A DNA stretch of 64,000 nucleotides from Micromonospora chalcea (GTDB lineage: Bacteria > Actinomycetota > Actinomycetes > Mycobacteriales > Micromonosporaceae). Within the stretch, counting starts at the first letter, position 1; every line of letters begins with the position of its first letter. The notes under the pieces are model-generated. The model was not told the DNA's origin. It did no database searches and saw nothing but the letters and a program-made list of their open reading frames with translations. Location of the stretch: assembly GCF_002926165.1 (NCBI RefSeq), contig NZ_MAGP01000105.1, forward strand, positions 1 through 64,000. Direction: 5' to 3'. Below, in pieces: positions 6,901 to 19,316 of the stretch. Position numbers and translations under genes: made by a program.

Positions 6901-9258
6901 TCAGCGCAGCGCGATCGCGGCCAGCGCGGCGTTGACGATGCTGCCCGGCAGCAGGTCGTGCAACTCGTACAGCTCCCGGACGTTGCCGGACTGGCCGAAC
7001 TCGTCCACGCCGAGCGGCACCGCCGGGGCGCCGACCGCCGAGCCGAGCCAGGCCATCGCGTGCGAGGCCGCGTCGTGCACGGTGACCACCGGCACCCGGT
7101 CGGCGAAAGCCGACCGCAGCGCGCCCGGCACGCTCGGCACCGTCGCGGTCCGCACACCTTGACGCAGCGTCCGCTGCCACGCCCGGTAGAGGCGGTCCAG
7201 GCTGGTCACGTCCACGACGTGCGCGGCCACGCCCTCCTCCGCCAGCTCCGCGGCGGCGGCGAGCACCTCCGGCAGCACCGCGCCGGAGGCCGCGAGCTGC
7301 ACGACCGGGGCGTCAGCCAGATCGGGGTACGCCTGGTGCGCGTCGACGAGCCGGTACGCGCCGGCCACCACCTGCCGCAGCAGCACCGCGTCCCCGAGCC
7401 GGGTCCGGGCCGCCTCGAACGGGGCCTGGTCGATCGGCCGGGTGCTGAGCCGGAAGTAGTACGCCCCGTCCTCGGCCGGCGCGGCGGTGGCGGCGGGCGC
7501 GGCGCCACCGGCGATCTGCCCGAGCGCGTCGCAGAGCAGCCAGTCGAGGCTGCCGGCGTACGCGGGCTCCAGGAACGTCACCCCGGGCAGCTCCAGGCCG
7601 ACCGACGCGGTGATGGTGGACTGGTGCGCGCCGCCCTCCGGGGCCAGCGTGATGCCGGACGGGGTGCCGGCCACCACGAACCGGGAACCGGAGTACGTCC
7701 CGTAGAGGAACGCGTCGAGACCGCGCAGCACGAACGGGTCGTAGACGGTGCCCACCGGCAGCAGCGGCTGGCCGGACAGGTCCCACGACAGGCCGAGCTG
7801 GCCCAGCAGCAGGAACAGGTTCATCTCCGAGATACCCAGCTCGATGTGCTGCCCGGCGGGGCTCTCGGTCCAGCGCAGCATCCGGTCCTCGGTCCAGGAG
7901 CGCTGCTCGGTCGGGGCGAACACGCCCGTCTTGTTGATGAACCCGGCCAGGTTGGTCGAGGTGGCCACGTCCGGCGCGGTGGTCACCAGGTAGGGCGCCA
8001 CCTGCGGATCGCGGGCCAGGTCGACCAGCACCCGGCCGAAGACCTCCTGGGTGGAGACCGGCTTGTTCGCGCGTACCCGCGTGGTTTCCGGAACGGTGAC
8101 GCCCAGCGCCCGCTCGCGCGGCGGGCGGGACAGCGCCTCCCGGCGCTCGCCGGCCCGGATGCCGGCCGGGGACGCCGGGTCGAGGCGGTCCCACTCGGTC
8201 TCCGGGGTCAGGCCCTGCGCGGCGCGCAGCGCGTCGACCTGCTCGGTGGTGAGCAGCGCCGAGTGGTTGCGCGGGTTGCCGGCGATCGGCAGACCCCAGC
8301 CCTTGACCGTGTACGCGAACACGACGCTGGGCCGGTCGGTCACCGCGTCGCACTGGGCGTACGCGTCGAGCATCGCCTGCGCGTCGTGGCCGCCCAGGTC
8401 GGTGACGAGCGGGCCCAGCTCGTCGTCGCCGATGTCGGCCACGAACGCGGCCACCTCGGCCGGCGCGCCGTCCAGGAACTGCTTGCGCAGCGCCGGGCCG
8501 GCCAGCCCGAACAGCGACTGGTACTGCTCGTTGGGCATCCGGTCGATCCAGTCGCGCAGCGCCGCGCCACCCGGCCGGGCGTACGCCTCGGCGAGCTTGC
8601 GGCCGTACTTGACCTCCACGACGTGCCAGCCGGCCGCCTCGAACTGGCCGCGCCACTGGTTGATCCGGATGCCGGGGACGACCCGGTCCAGCGACTGCCG
8701 GTTGAAGTCGACGAGCCACATCACGTTGCCCAGGCCGGTGGTGGCCGGGTCGGCGACCGCCTCCCAGATGTTGCCCTCGTCCAGCTCGGCGTCGCCGATG
8801 ATGGCGACGAACCGGGAGTGCGGGCGCGCGCCGAAGTGCGCGTCGACGTAGCGGCGGGTGACGGCGGCGAACAGCGGCGCGGCGGCGCCCAGGCCGACCG
8901 AGCCGGTGGAGAAGTCCACCTCGTCCGGGTCCTTGGTCCGCGACGGGTACGACTGGAGGCCGCCGCGCGCCCGCAGCTTCGGCAGGTACGACTTGTCGAG
9001 GTTGCCGAGCAGGTACTGGATGGCGTGGAACACCGGCGAGGCGTGCGGCTTCACCGCGACCCGGTCCTCGGCGTCCAGGTGCTGGAACCAGAGCGCGGTC
9101 ATCGCGGTGACCAGCGAGGCGCTCGACGCCTGGTGGCCGCCGACCTTCACCCCGTCACCGGTGTCGCGGTCGTGGTTGGCCGCGTCGACGATGCGAGTGG
9201 CGAGCCAGAGCACCCGGCGCTGGATCTCGTCGAGGACGTCGAGGTCGTGCTGGTTCAC
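6901..9258 (-). CDS. Pyruvate dehydrogenase E1-like (AceE/transketolase family) TPP enzyme
   Basis: Predicted 785-residue thiamine-diphosphate enzyme with the single-chain layout of bacterial AceE: TPP-binding domain, pyrimidine-binding domain, then a transketolase C-terminal domain. Visible features are HASPVFHAIQYLLGN near residue 70, the TPP/Mg motif IGDAELDEGN near 150, the DFNRQSLD segment, and GISEMNLFLLLGQLGLSW in the second domain. It is about 100 residues shorter than typical AceE (about 890), so it may be a divergent paralogue rather than the main E1. No E2 or E3 subunit genes are adjacent. It runs in the same direction as gatB but is separated from it by a repeat-bearing gap. The reaction is inferred; other 2-oxoacids or a transketolase role are alternatives. 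Confidence 0.7.
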   Translation of the reverse strand: MNQHDLDVLDEIQRRVLWLATRIVDAANHDRDTGDGVKVGGHQASSASLVTAMTALWFQHLDAEDRVAVKPHASPVFHAIQYLLGNLDKSYLPKLRARGGLQSYPSRTKDPDEVDFSTGSVGLGAAAPLFAAVTRRYVDAHFGARPHSRFVAIIGDAELDEGNIWEAVADPATTGLGNVMWLVDFNRQSLDRVVPGIRINQWRGQFEAAGWHVVEVKYGRKLAEAYARPGGAALRDWIDRMPNEQYQSLFGLAGPALRKQFLDGAPAEVAAFVADIGDDELGPLVTDLGGHDAQAMLDAYAQCDAVTDRPSVVFAYTVKGWGLPIAGNPRNHSALLTTEQVDALRAAQGLTPETEWDRLDPASPAGIRAGERREALSRPPRERALGVTVPETTRVRANKPVSTQEVFGRVLVDLARDPQVAPYLVTTAPDVATSTNLAGFINKTGVFAPTEQRSWTEDRMLRWTESPAGQHIELGISEMNLFLLLGQLGLSWDLSGQPLLPVGTVYDPFVLRGLDAFLYGTYSGSRFVVAGTPSGITLAPEGGAHQSTITASVGLELPGVTFLEPAYAGSLDWLLCDALGQIAGGAAPAATAAPAEDGAYYFRLSTRPIDQAPFEAARTRLGDAVLLRQVVAGAYRLVDAHQAYPDLADAPVVQLAASGAVLPEVLAAAAELAEEGVAAHVVDVTSLDRLYRAWQRTLRQGVRTATVPSVPGALRSAFADRVPVVTVHDAASHAMAWLGSAVGAPAVPLGVDEFGQSGNVRELYELHDLLPGSIVNAALAAIALR

Positions 9259-9307
9259 GGTGACTCCATCCGGGCGTCGCCGTTGACGCCCACTGAGTGG
9301 GGGTGAG

Positions 9308-9362
9308 GCGTTAGGAAGGGCCCCTTCCCATGCACCAGGCGTTAAGAAGGGGCCCTTCCTTA
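9308..9362. repeat. Paired GGGCCC-centred repeat units
   Basis: Two similar units, GCGTTAGGAAGGGCCCCTTCC (starting at 9308) and GCGTTAAGAAGGGGCCCTTCC (starting at 9339), lie in tandem between gatB and the AceE-like gene. Each contains a palindromic core that could form a hairpin. The same family occurs at 38352-38400. I recall such units as very frequent between genes in Micromonospora, but cannot count copies here. Confidence 0.7.
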
Positions 9363-9369
9363 CAACACG

Positions 9370-10863
9370 TCAGGCGCCGAGGCGCGCCAGGATCAGCTCG
9401 CGGACCGTCTTCGCGTCCGCCTGGCCGCGGGTGGTCTTCATGACCGCGCCGACCAGCGCGCCGGCCGCCGCGACCTTGCCGCTGCGGATCTTGTCGGCCA
9501 CGTCCGGGTTGGCGGCGATCGCCTCGTCCACGGCGGCGGTGAGCGCGCCGGTGTCCGAGACGACCTCCAGGTTGCGGTTGGTCATGATCTCGGTCGGCGA
9601 GCCCTCGCCGGCCACCACGCCCTCCAGCACGGTACGGGCCAGCTTGTCGTTGAGCTTGCCCGCGTCGACCAGGCCCTGCAGCTCGGCGACCTGGGCCGGG
9701 GTGGCGCCCACGTCGGCCAGCTCCACGCCGGTCTCGTTGGCGCGGCGGGACAGCTCACCCAGCCACCACTTCCGGGCCGCCGCAGGGGTCGTGCCGGCGG
9801 CCACTGTCGCCTCGATCAGCTCGACCGCGCCGGCGTTCACCACCGACTGCATGTCGAGGTCGGACAGGCCCCACTCCTGCTGGATCCGCTTGCGGCGCAG
9901 CCGCGGCAGCTCCGGCAGGGCGGCCTTCAGCTCGGCCACCCACGCGGTGTCCGGGGCGAGCGGCACCAGGTCCGGCTCCGGGAAGTACCGGTAGTCGGTG
10001 GCGGTCTCCTTGGACCGGCCCGACGTGGTGTCGCCGGTGTCCTCGTGGAAGTGCCGGGTCTCCTGGGTGATCCGGCCACCGGCCTCCAGCACGGACGCCT
10101 GGCGCAGCATCTCCGAGCGCACCGCCCGCTCGACCGAGCGCAGCGAGTTGACGTTCTTGGTCTCGGTGCGGGTGCCCCACTCCTCGCCCGGCCGGTTCAG
10201 CGACGTGTTGACGTCGCAGCGCAGCGAGCCCTCCTCCATCCGCACGTCGGAGACGCCGAGCGAGCGGATCACGTCGCGCAGCTCGGCGACGTACGCGCGG
10301 GCGACCTCGGGCGCGAGCGCGCCGGTGCCGGGGATCGGCTTGGTGACGATCTCGACCAGGGGGATGCCGGCCCGGTTGTAGTCGACGAGCGACTCGGTGG
10401 CGCCGTGGATGCGGCCGGTGGCGCCGCCGACGTGCAGCGTCTTGCCGGTGTCCTCCTCCAGGTGCACCCGCTCGATGCCGATGCGCACCAGCTCGCCGTT
10501 GACCTCGACGTCCAGGTACCCGTCGAAGCACAGCGGCTCGTCGTACTGGCTGATCTGGAAGTTCTTCGGCATGTCCGGGTAGAAGTAGTTCTTCCGGGCA
10601 AACCGGCACCACTCGGCGATCGAGCAGTTCAGCGCGAGCCCGATCCGGATGGTCGCCTCGATGGCGGCCTTGTTCGCCACCGGCAGCGAGCCGGGCAGGC
10701 CGAGGCAGACCGGGCAGACCCGGGTGTTCGGCTCGCCGCCGAAGTCGGTCGGGCAGCCGCACCACATCTTGGTGTTCGTGCCCAGCTCGACGTGGGTCTC
10801 CAGGCCGATCACCGGTTCGAAGCGCGCGACGACCTCGTCGTACGCGGGCAGTGTCGTCGTCAT
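9370..10863 (-). CDS. gatB: Aspartyl/glutamyl-tRNA amidotransferase subunit B
   Basis: 497-residue GatB, the tRNA-binding and kinase-like subunit of GatCAB. The complex phosphorylates and then transamidates Glu-tRNA(Gln) and Asp-tRNA(Asn), using ammonia from GatA. The N-terminal catalytic cradle starts with [13 protein letters not shown] and holds the zinc-site cysteines in WCGCP and [11 protein letters not shown]. The helical and tail (YqeY-like) regions follow and end in [17 protein letters not shown]. Length is normal for the family. It is separated from gatA by the Ig-repeat gene, an insertion relative to a tight gatCAB operon; in mycobacteria pfkA occupies part of this space. Confidence 0.97.
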   Translation of the reverse strand: MTTTLPAYDEVVARFEPVIGLETHVELGTNTKMWCGCPTDFGGEPNTRVCPVCLGLPGSLPVANKAAIEATIRIGLALNCSIAEWCRFARKNYFYPDMPKNFQISQYDEPLCFDGYLDVEVNGELVRIGIERVHLEEDTGKTLHVGGATGRIHGATESLVDYNRAGIPLVEIVTKPIPGTGALAPEVARAYVAELRDVIRSLGVSDVRMEEGSLRCDVNTSLNRPGEEWGTRTETKNVNSLRSVERAVRSEMLRQASVLEAGGRITQETRHFHEDTGDTTSGRSKETATDYRYFPEPDLVPLAPDTAWVAELKAALPELPRLRRKRIQQEWGLSDLDMQSVVNAGAVELIEATVAAGTTPAAARKWWLGELSRRANETGVELADVGATPAQVAELQGLVDAGKLNDKLARTVLEGVVAGEGSPTEIMTNRNLEVVSDTGALTAAVDEAIAANPDVADKIRSGKVAAAGALVGAVMKTTRGQADAKTVRELILARLGA

Positions 10864-10963
10864 CTGAGCTCCAGGCGCGATCCGGACAGAACCGTTCCAG
10901 CCTAATCGGCTGGCCCGGCCACCCCGCTGCCGGGCTTCGAGATCACCGCGCGGGGCCCGGGCG

Positions 10964-12133
10964 TCACTCGGGTGTGGTGAAGGTCCGGCGACGGTTGTAC
11001 GCCAGCACGAGCAGGATGCCGCCGATGGAGAAGGCCACGATGCTCAACAGCAGCAGCACGAGCGGCGAACCCGGCCCGGTGATCGGCAGCCACGCGCCGC
11101 TCACCTTCGACGGCGAAGCCGTCGGCAGGGGCGCCGAGGTGCTGCTCTCCGACGGTGTGGCGGCCGGGTCGTCGGGGGACGGCGTGGCCGTCGGGTCGGC
11201 CGGGTCGGGCGTCGAGCCGGTCGGGGACGCCGTCGGGGTGCCCGGGTTCCGCGCGGCGACGGTCAGCGACACCTGCTTCGTGGCGCTGGTGCTGTAACCC
11301 TTCGCCGCGACGGTGAAGGCGAACGTGCCGGCGCTGCCCGGGGTGCCGCTGAGCCGGCCCTCCCCGTCGAGGGTGAGGCCGTCCGGCAGGGCCCCGGCCG
11401 CCAGGGAGAACACGATGTCCGAGTCACCGGCGGCGGTGAACCGGAAGGAGTAACGCTTGCCGACCGTGGCGGCGGGCGGGTCGCCGGAGGTGAGCGCGGC
11501 CGCCGCCTCGGCGACCACGATGGTGGCGTCCTGCTCGTCGAAGCGGTCGTTCTTGTCGGTCATCCGAAGCGTGAACGTGTACGTCCCGGCAGTGGTCGGC
11601 GCGCCACCGAGCGAAGTCCCCACCACGAGCATCCCCGGCGGCAGACTGCCCGAGACCACCGACAACCGGTACGGCCCGGTGCCACCGGTCGCCTCGACCG
11701 TGTGGATCGCGTACACCCGGCCCAGGTACATGGGCGACCGGGGCTTGCCCGACGTGATGACGACCTTGGGTTCGCGCACCTCGATCGTCGCCGTCTGCTC
11801 GTCGAAGAGGTCGTTCTGGTCGGTCATCCGCAGCGTGAACGTGTACGTCCCGGCAGTGGTCGGTGAACCCCCGAGCGACGTACCCACCACGAGCATCCCC
11901 GGCGGCAGACTGCCCGAGGTCACCGACAGCCGGTACGGCGCGGTGCCACCGGTCGCCTCGACGGTGTGGATCGCGTAGACCTGCCCGATGACCATGACCG
12001 ACCGGGGTTTGCCCGAGGTGATGGTGACGGCCTCGGTGGCGACGGTGGCCGGTTGCGCGACGGCCGGCTGCCCGGCGCCCAGCAGCAACGCGACGACCAT
12101 CGTCAGGGCCATGACCGGGCGAAGTGTCCCCAT
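10964..12133 (-). CDS. Secreted Ig-like repeat protein with LPITG sorting signal
   Basis: 389-residue exported protein. A signal peptide (about residues 1-30, [20 protein letters not shown]) precedes two nearly identical 88-residue repeats of the putative-Ig (He_PIG) type; each includes TSGKPRS and YRLS followed by [18 protein letters not shown] third, more diverged repeat ([19 protein letters not shown]) follows, then a long Thr/Pro/Ser spacer (about 285-340). The C-terminus is LPITG, a hydrophobic segment and a basic tail, the classical sortase signal for covalent anchoring to the cell wall. Class F sortase at 24816-25481 is the only sortase in the window and a possible partner. The ATG at 12133 starts a proper signal peptide; the longer frame upstream does not. 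Confidence 0.85.
   Translation of the reverse strand: MGTLRPVMALTMVVALLLGAGQPAVAQPATVATEAVTITSGKPRSVMVIGQVYAIHTVEATGGTAPYRLSVTSGSLPPGMLVVGTSLGGSPTTAGTYTFTLRMTDQNDLFDEQTATIEVREPKVVITSGKPRSPMYLGRVYAIHTVEATGGTGPYRLSVVSGSLPPGMLVVGTSLGGAPTTAGTYTFTLRMTDKNDRFDEQDATIVVAEAAAALTSGDPPAATVGKRYSFRFTAAGDSDIVFSLAAGALPDGLTLDGEGRLSGTPGSAGTFAFTVAAKGYSTSATKQVSLTVAARNPGTPTASPTGSTPDPADPTATPSPDDPAATPSESSTSAPLPTASPSKVSGAWLPITGPGSPLVLLLLSIVAFSIGGILLVLAYNRRRTFTTPE
11557..12023. repeat. Tandem 203-bp duplicated segments inside the Ig-repeat gene
   Basis: Segments 11557-11759 and 11821-12023 align without gaps over 203 bp at very high identity by eye, offset by 264 bp (88 codons). The offset matches the protein repeat length, so this is an in-frame domain duplication, recent or kept similar by gene conversion. 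Confidence 0.8.
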
Positions 12134-12265
12134 CGCACATCCAGCTCTCGGTCGGAACCGCTCGCGTCCGCCAGCGGGCCACAGTCCAGTCGATCCAGCA
12201 GACTCGCAGTTTATTCGACCAGTGCCAGTGACCCCCGGCAATCCCCTGATCGGTGATCACCGTGT

Positions 12266-12298
12266 CGGTACGGAGGCGGGCGGGCCGCCTCCGTACCG
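12266..12298 (-). terminator. Terminator-like hairpin after gatA
   Basis: A perfect 14-bp stem, CGGTACGGAGGCGG (12266-12279) with CCGCCTCCGTACCG (12285-12298), closes a 5-nt loop. It begins 6 nt past the gatA stop codon on the minus strand. There is no U-tract, as is usual for actinobacterial terminators. A perfect 12-bp palindrome, CGGTGATCACCG, lies just beyond (12251-12262). Confidence 0.7.
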
Positions 12299-12304
12299 TC
12301 CGGT

Positions 12305-13780
12305 TCAGATCGTCGGCGGGGTGAGCGTGCCGACGGCGCTCTCCAGCGCGGCGGCGATCCGGTACATCCGGTCGTCCGCCATGGTCGGCGCCATGATCTG
12401 GAAGCCCACCGGGAGCCCGTCGGACAGGCCGCACGGCACCGAGATGGCCGGGCCGCCGTACAGGTTCGTCGGGATGGTGAACAGGTCCGCCAGGTACATC
12501 TGGTACGGGTCGGCGGTACGCGACCCGAGCGGGAACGCCACGAACGGCGTGGTCGGCGAGATCAGCGCGTCGACCTGCTCGAACGCGCTGGTGAAGTCCC
12601 GCGTGATCAGGGTGCGGACCTTCTGCGCCTGGCCGTAGTAGGCGTCGTAGTAGCCCGAGGAGAGCGCGTACGTGCCGATCATGATGCGGCGCTTGACCTC
12701 GGGGCCGAAGCCGGCCTCGCGGGTCAGCGACATGACCTCCTCAAGCGACCGGTTGCCGTCGTCGCCGACCCGCAGGCCGAACCGGACGCCGTCGAACCGG
12801 GCCAGGTTGGAGGAGCACTCGCTCGGCGCGATCAGGTAGTAGGCCGGCAGCGCGTACTTGAAGTGCGGGCAGGAAACCTCGACGATCTCCGCGCCCAGCT
12901 TCGCCAGCGCCTCGGCCGCGTCGCGGAACGCGGCCATCACGCCCGGCTCCGCGCCCTCGCCGATGAACTCGGTGACCATGCCGAGCTTCACGCCGGTCAG
13001 GTCGCCGGTGGCGCCGAGGCGCGCGGCGGCCACCACGTCCGGCACCGGGGCCGGGATCGACGTGGAGTCGCGCGGGTCGTGACCGCCGATCACCTCGTGC
13101 AGCAACGCGGCGTCGAGCACGGTACGCGCGCACGGGCCGGGCGTGTCCAGCGACGAGGAGAACGCCACCAGGCCGTAGCGGGAGGTGCCGCCGTAGGTGG
13201 GCTTCGCGCCGACGGTGCCGGTGACCGCGCCGGGCTGGCGGATCGAGCCGCCGGTGTCCGAGCCGATCGACAGCGGCGCCTCGTACGCGGCCAGCGCCGC
13301 AGCGCTGCCACCGCCGGAGCCGCCCGGGATCCGGTCGGTGTCCCACGGGTTACGGGTCGGCCCGTACGCCGAGTATTCGGTGGAGGAGCCCATGGCGAAC
13401 TCGTCCATGTTCGTCTTGCCGAGCATCACCGTGCCGGCGGCGCGCAGCCGCTCGACGATGGTCGAGTCGTACGGCGGGCGCCAGCCCTCCAGGATCTTCG
13501 ACCCGACGGTGGTCGGTACCCCCTTGGTGGTGAGCACGTCCTTCACCGCGACCGGCACACCGGCGAGCGGGCCCAGCTCGTCACCGGCGGCGCGGCGCTC
13601 GTCCACGGCACGCGCGGCGGCCAGCGCCCCCTCGGTGTCGACGTGCAGGAACGCGTGCACCCGGTCGTCGACGGCGCCGATGCGGTCCAGGTGGGCCTGG
13701 GTGACCTCGACGGCGGAGGTCTCGCCGCTCGCCACCAGCCCGGCGATCTCAACAGCGCTCAGCTTGGTCAAGTCGCTCAT
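12305..13780 (-). CDS. gatA: Glutamyl/aspartyl-tRNA amidotransferase subunit A
   Basis: 491-residue GatA, the amidase subunit that frees ammonia from glutamine (or asparagine) for tRNA-bound Glu/Asp amidation. The amidase-signature catalytic triad is visible: Lys in VAVKDVL, the serine-rich stretch [19 protein letters not shown], and the nucleophile region [12 protein letters not shown]. Length is normal. It lies 76 nt downstream of gatC with repeats in the gap, and is followed by a strong hairpin, so gatC-gatA probably forms one transcript separate from gatB. Confidence 0.97.
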   Translation of the reverse strand: MSDLTKLSAVEIAGLVASGETSAVEVTQAHLDRIGAVDDRVHAFLHVDTEGALAAARAVDERRAAGDELGPLAGVPVAVKDVLTTKGVPTTVGSKILEGWRPPYDSTIVERLRAAGTVMLGKTNMDEFAMGSSTEYSAYGPTRNPWDTDRIPGGSGGGSAAALAAYEAPLSIGSDTGGSIRQPGAVTGTVGAKPTYGGTSRYGLVAFSSSLDTPGPCARTVLDAALLHEVIGGHDPRDSTSIPAPVPDVVAAARLGATGDLTGVKLGMVTEFIGEGAEPGVMAAFRDAAEALAKLGAEIVEVSCPHFKYALPAYYLIAPSECSSNLARFDGVRFGLRVGDDGNRSLEEVMSLTREAGFGPEVKRRIMIGTYALSSGYYDAYYGQAQKVRTLITRDFTSAFEQVDALISPTTPFVAFPLGSRTADPYQMYLADLFTIPTNLYGGPAISVPCGLSDGLPVGFQIMAPTMADDRMYRIAAALESAVGTLTPPTI

Positions 13781-13783
13781 GCC

Positions 13784-13860
13784 GGCACTCCGCTTCGCTC
13801 CGTGCCGTCATGAGCGACAGCCATGCTGGGCCCGATGATTCGCTCGCTGCGCTCGCTCAT
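13784..13860. repeat. Short GC-rich palindromic repeats between gatC and gatA
   Basis: The gap contains GCACTCCGCTTCGCTCCGTGC (GCACGGAG-type arms around TTCG) and then TCGCTCGCTGCGCTCGCTCATGA, which spans the gatC stop codon. Both are imperfect inverted repeats able to form hairpins. They resemble short dispersed palindromes common in GC-rich actinomycetes. A role in mRNA processing between gatC and gatA is possible but unproven. Confidence 0.45.
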
Positions 13861-14162
13861 GAAGCCACATCCTCGTCCAGGATCCGCGGGACGCGGAACC
13901 GCTGCTCCTCGGCGTCGGGTGCGCCCGACAGCGCCTCCTGCGGGGTCAGGCCCGGCCGTACGACGTCCTCGCGGAGCACGTTCGTCAGCGGCACCGAGTG
14001 GGACGTCGGCGGGATGTCCGCCGCGGCGACCTCGCCGACCTGCGCGACCGACTGGAGGATCACATCCAGCTGGCCGGCGAAGGTGTCCAACTCCTCCTCC
14101 GTGACGGCGAGCCGCGACAGTCGCGCGAGGTGCGCGACCTCCTCGCGGGAGATGGCGGCCAT
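13857..14162 (-). CDS. gatC: Aspartyl/glutamyl-tRNA amidotransferase subunit C
   Basis: 101-residue GatC, the small belt-like subunit that wraps around GatA and steadies its contact with GatB. The N-terminal motif [21 protein letters not shown] is diagnostic, as are the central [13 protein letters not shown] segment and the C-terminal [11 protein letters not shown]. The length is typical (about 100). It is the first gene of the gatC-gatA unit and starts 98 nt downstream of the GGDEF/EAL gene end. Confidence 0.96.
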   Translation of the reverse strand: MAAISREEVAHLARLSRLAVTEEELDTFAGQLDVILQSVAQVGEVAAADIPPTSHSVPLTNVLREDVVRPGLTPQEALSGAPDAEEQRFRVPRILDEDVAS

Positions 14163-14260
14163 CGGGTGCCCCCTTCGTGGCTGTCCTGAGACGTCTGCGG
14201 TGGGCCGGCCGCGCGTACGGGATGACGCGCGGTGACCGGAGCGAGTCTATTGTCCCGCCG

Positions 14261-16831
14261 TCACGACGACGCCTTCGCCTCCCCCTCCGGCGCCGCCCCG
14301 CTGCGGCTCCCGGCCTCCACCGGGCGCACCGGGCGGTAGCGCGACAACCAGGCCACCAGGTCCTCGGCCGGCATCGGCCGGGCGTGGAACCAGCCCTGCG
14401 CCACGTCGCATCCGGCGGCGTGCAGCAGCCGCCAGGTGCGCTCGTCCTCCACGCCCTCGGCCACCACCCGCAGTCCGAGCGCGCCGGCCAGCTCGATCAT
14501 CGACCGGACGATCGCCGCGTCGTCCGGGTCGTCGGCCATCCCGAGGACGAACGAGCGGTCCACCTTCACCTCGGACAGCGGCAGCCGGCGCAGGTGTTGC
14601 AGCGACGAGTAGCCGGTGCCGAAGTCGTCCAGCGCAATGCCGACGCCGATGCGGTGCAACTGGGTGATGCTGGCGAGCACCCGCCGGGGGTCGGCCATCA
14701 GCGCGCCCTCGGTGATCTCCACCTGGAGCCGCTGCGGCGGCACCCCGTACCGGGCCAGCCGGTCGGCGATCTGGTCGGCGATCTCGCCGGTGTGCAGGTC
14801 ACGGACGCTGACGTTGAGCGCGGCCCGCAGCGTGAGCCCGGCCGCCGACCACTTGGCCAGCTGCTCCACCACGTCGTCCACCACGCGGCGGGTGAGCAGT
14901 CGCATCACCGCGCTCTGCTCGGCGACCTGGATCAGCTCGCCCGGGTCGACCATGCCGCGGCGCGGGTGCCGCCACCGCAGCAGCGCCTCGACGCCCACCA
15001 CCTCGCCGGTCGCGATCGCGATCTGCGGCTGGTAGTACATGGTGATCTCGCCCGGGTGCCCGGACTGGTCCTCCGGCTCGGCGCTCCCGTCGGCGGTCGG
15101 CCCGATCACGCCCGGCGCGCCGGTGCTCACCGCGGCCTGGGCGTCGTGCCCGGTGTCGGTCTCGTGCGCGGCCTCCGTGTCGCGCCCGGTGCCGGTCTCC
15201 GCCGCGTCGGCGTCCCCGCCACCGACCACTGGCGTCGCCACCACCGCTCCGGCGCGCGCGGCCCGGCTGCGGATCGGGTCGGCGCCGGTGAGGATCCGCT
15301 CGATCAGGTCGTCGTCGTGCCGCTCCGCGGCGCGGTCCCGGCGCCGCCGCAGCCACCGGTTCGGCCCGTCGCCGGAGCGTCCGCCGCCCCGGCCGTCGTC
15401 GCGCGCCGGACGCTGGTTGCGCGACGGCCGCTCGGCCCGGGCCGGTCGCGGCGCCGACAGCGCCGGCGTCAGTGCCGCGCCGTCACCCCCCGGTACGCCC
15501 ACCGTCTCCCCGCCCTGCGCGGACGGGCCCGACTCCAGCACCCGGCGCAGGTCGGCCAGGAGGCTCAGCCGCTCGGCCGAGTTGTGGTCGGACTCCGGCG
15601 CGTACACCGCCACCGTGTCGTTGCGATGCTTCGCGTCGTACATGGCCACGTCGGCGTGGCGCATCAGCGTGGCGAAGTCCTCGCCGTGGTCCGGGTAGAG
15701 CGCGATGCCGATCGAACCGCCCACGTCCAGCGGCAACCCGTCCAGCGGCACCGGCTCGGCGAGCGCGGCGACCACCCGGTCGGCCCGCTCGCGGGCCTGG
15801 TCGATGTCGGTGAGCCGGGGTACGACTATGGCGAACTCGTCACCGCCCAGTCGCGCCACCATGTCACCGGCGCCGACCACGCCCATCAGCCGGGCGCTCA
15901 CCTCGACCAGCAGACGGTCCCCCACCGCGTGCCCGAGCGCGTCGTTGACGTGCTTGAACCGGTCGAGGTCGAGCAGCAGCAGCGCCAGGTGCGCCTGCCG
16001 CTCGCCCCGGGCGGCCCGCTCGCCGTGCAGGTGCACCTGCTCGGCCACCTCGGTGAGCAGCGCCTTGCGGTTGGGCAGCCCGGTGAGCGGGTCCACGTCG
16101 GCGAGCTGTTCCCGTTCCTCGGACAGCCGGGCCATCCGGTAGACGGCGAACAGCGGCACCAGCACCAGCGGGATCAGCGCCGCGCTGGCCCGGGCGGCGG
16201 CCACCAGCACCGGCGCGAGCAGCAGCAGCGAACCGGTGGACAGCAGCTCGTACGCCAGCCCGCTGCGCACGCTGGGCCACCACCGGTCGCCGAACCGCAG
16301 CCGCACGGCCGAGCTGACCAGCCCGTAGTTGACCACGAACCAGGCGAGCGTCGCGCCGCCCACCGCCGCCACGTCGGTCCAGTGCAGCCGGCCGTCGCCG
16401 AACAGCTCGCCCGGACCGAGCCGGCTGACCGCGTACGCGGCGGCGAGCGCGCACGCGTACTGCGCGGCGTTGAAGCCGGTACGCCAGGGCGCGTACCCGA
16501 GCCGCCAGCCGCTCACCGCGACGGCCACTGCCTGCACGGCGACAGCCGGGCCGAAGCCCCAGCCGAGCAGGATGGCGAAGGTGAAGCAGGTCGACGGGAA
16601 CACGGCCGAGGTCTGCCGCCGCCCGGGCGGCACGAACGGTCGGGCGTCGCAGGCGACGGCGAGCGCCGCCATGGTCCAGAACGCGGCCGGCAGTTCGGTC
16701 AACCGGTCGGCGAGCGCGATCAGCGGCCCGGCCGAGACAAGTGCGGCCACCACGCCGACCGCGCCGACGAAGCCGAAGAACGGCCCGCTCCGCCCGGGCG
16801 GGACGGAGTTACGCGGGTCGCCGGTCTCCAT
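14261..16831 (-). CDS. Membrane GGDEF-EAL protein (c-di-GMP synthesis/breakdown)
   Basis: 856-residue signalling protein. The N-terminal 250 residues contain about six to eight hydrophobic segments forming a membrane sensor. A diguanylate cyclase domain follows (about 265-420) with an intact active site, RLGGDEFAIV. A long Pro/Arg/Ala-rich low-complexity linker (about 440-580) leads to an EAL phosphodiesterase domain (about 590-850), with the catalytic Glu in VEALLRWRHP and the metal motif DDFGTGYSS. Both active sites look competent, so activity could go either way. GGGAGG sits 5 nt upstream of the ATG at 16831, which is why I prefer it to the GTG at 16870. It is the only c-di-GMP gene in the window. 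Confidence 0.9.
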   Translation of the reverse strand: METGDPRNSVPPGRSGPFFGFVGAVGVVAALVSAGPLIALADRLTELPAAFWTMAALAVACDARPFVPPGRRQTSAVFPSTCFTFAILLGWGFGPAVAVQAVAVAVSGWRLGYAPWRTGFNAAQYACALAAAYAVSRLGPGELFGDGRLHWTDVAAVGGATLAWFVVNYGLVSSAVRLRFGDRWWPSVRSGLAYELLSTGSLLLLAPVLVAAARASAALIPLVLVPLFAVYRMARLSEEREQLADVDPLTGLPNRKALLTEVAEQVHLHGERAARGERQAHLALLLLDLDRFKHVNDALGHAVGDRLLVEVSARLMGVVGAGDMVARLGGDEFAIVVPRLTDIDQARERADRVVAALAEPVPLDGLPLDVGGSIGIALYPDHGEDFATLMRHADVAMYDAKHRNDTVAVYAPESDHNSAERLSLLADLRRVLESGPSAQGGETVGVPGGDGAALTPALSAPRPARAERPSRNQRPARDDGRGGGRSGDGPNRWLRRRRDRAAERHDDDLIERILTGADPIRSRAARAGAVVATPVVGGGDADAAETGTGRDTEAAHETDTGHDAQAAVSTGAPGVIGPTADGSAEPEDQSGHPGEITMYYQPQIAIATGEVVGVEALLRWRHPRRGMVDPGELIQVAEQSAVMRLLTRRVVDDVVEQLAKWSAAGLTLRAALNVSVRDLHTGEIADQIADRLARYGVPPQRLQVEITEGALMADPRRVLASITQLHRIGVGIALDDFGTGYSSLQHLRRLPLSEVKVDRSFVLGMADDPDDAAIVRSMIELAGALGLRVVAEGVEDERTWRLLHAAGCDVAQGWFHARPMPAEDLVAWLSRYRPVRPVEAGSRSGAAPEGEAKASS

Positions 16832-16983
16832 CGCACCTCCCGGGGGCAACGTCGTGGCGCGCGCCGTCACGCGCCGTACGCCAATGAAACGCCCTCCGAG
16901 GCGGTTTCCCCGACACGACAGTCACGAATCGGTCGGAGTCGTAATTAACTTGGTATCCGCGGACGATCGCCGTGACCAGCCCG

Positions 16984-19233
<2,250 letters not shown>

Positions 19234-19316
19234 TCACGCCCCCGCGCGGTCCGGCCCCGGGCGTGCGACCATCGCCTCGGCGGCGCTGTGCGGGAACGGT
19301 CGGAAGGCGGGTACTG

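Noticed and set aside
6958..9306. 782-codon frame on the plus strand opposite the AceE-like gene
   Set aside because: Long stop-free antisense frames are expected at this GC content. The translation is His/Arg/Gly-rich without any family motif, while the minus strand encodes a recognisable enzyme.
14177..16948. 923-codon plus-strand frame opposite the GGDEF/EAL gene
   Set aside because: Antisense shadow; the composition is Arg/His/Gln-rich and motif-free, and the minus strand has intact GGDEF and EAL motifs.
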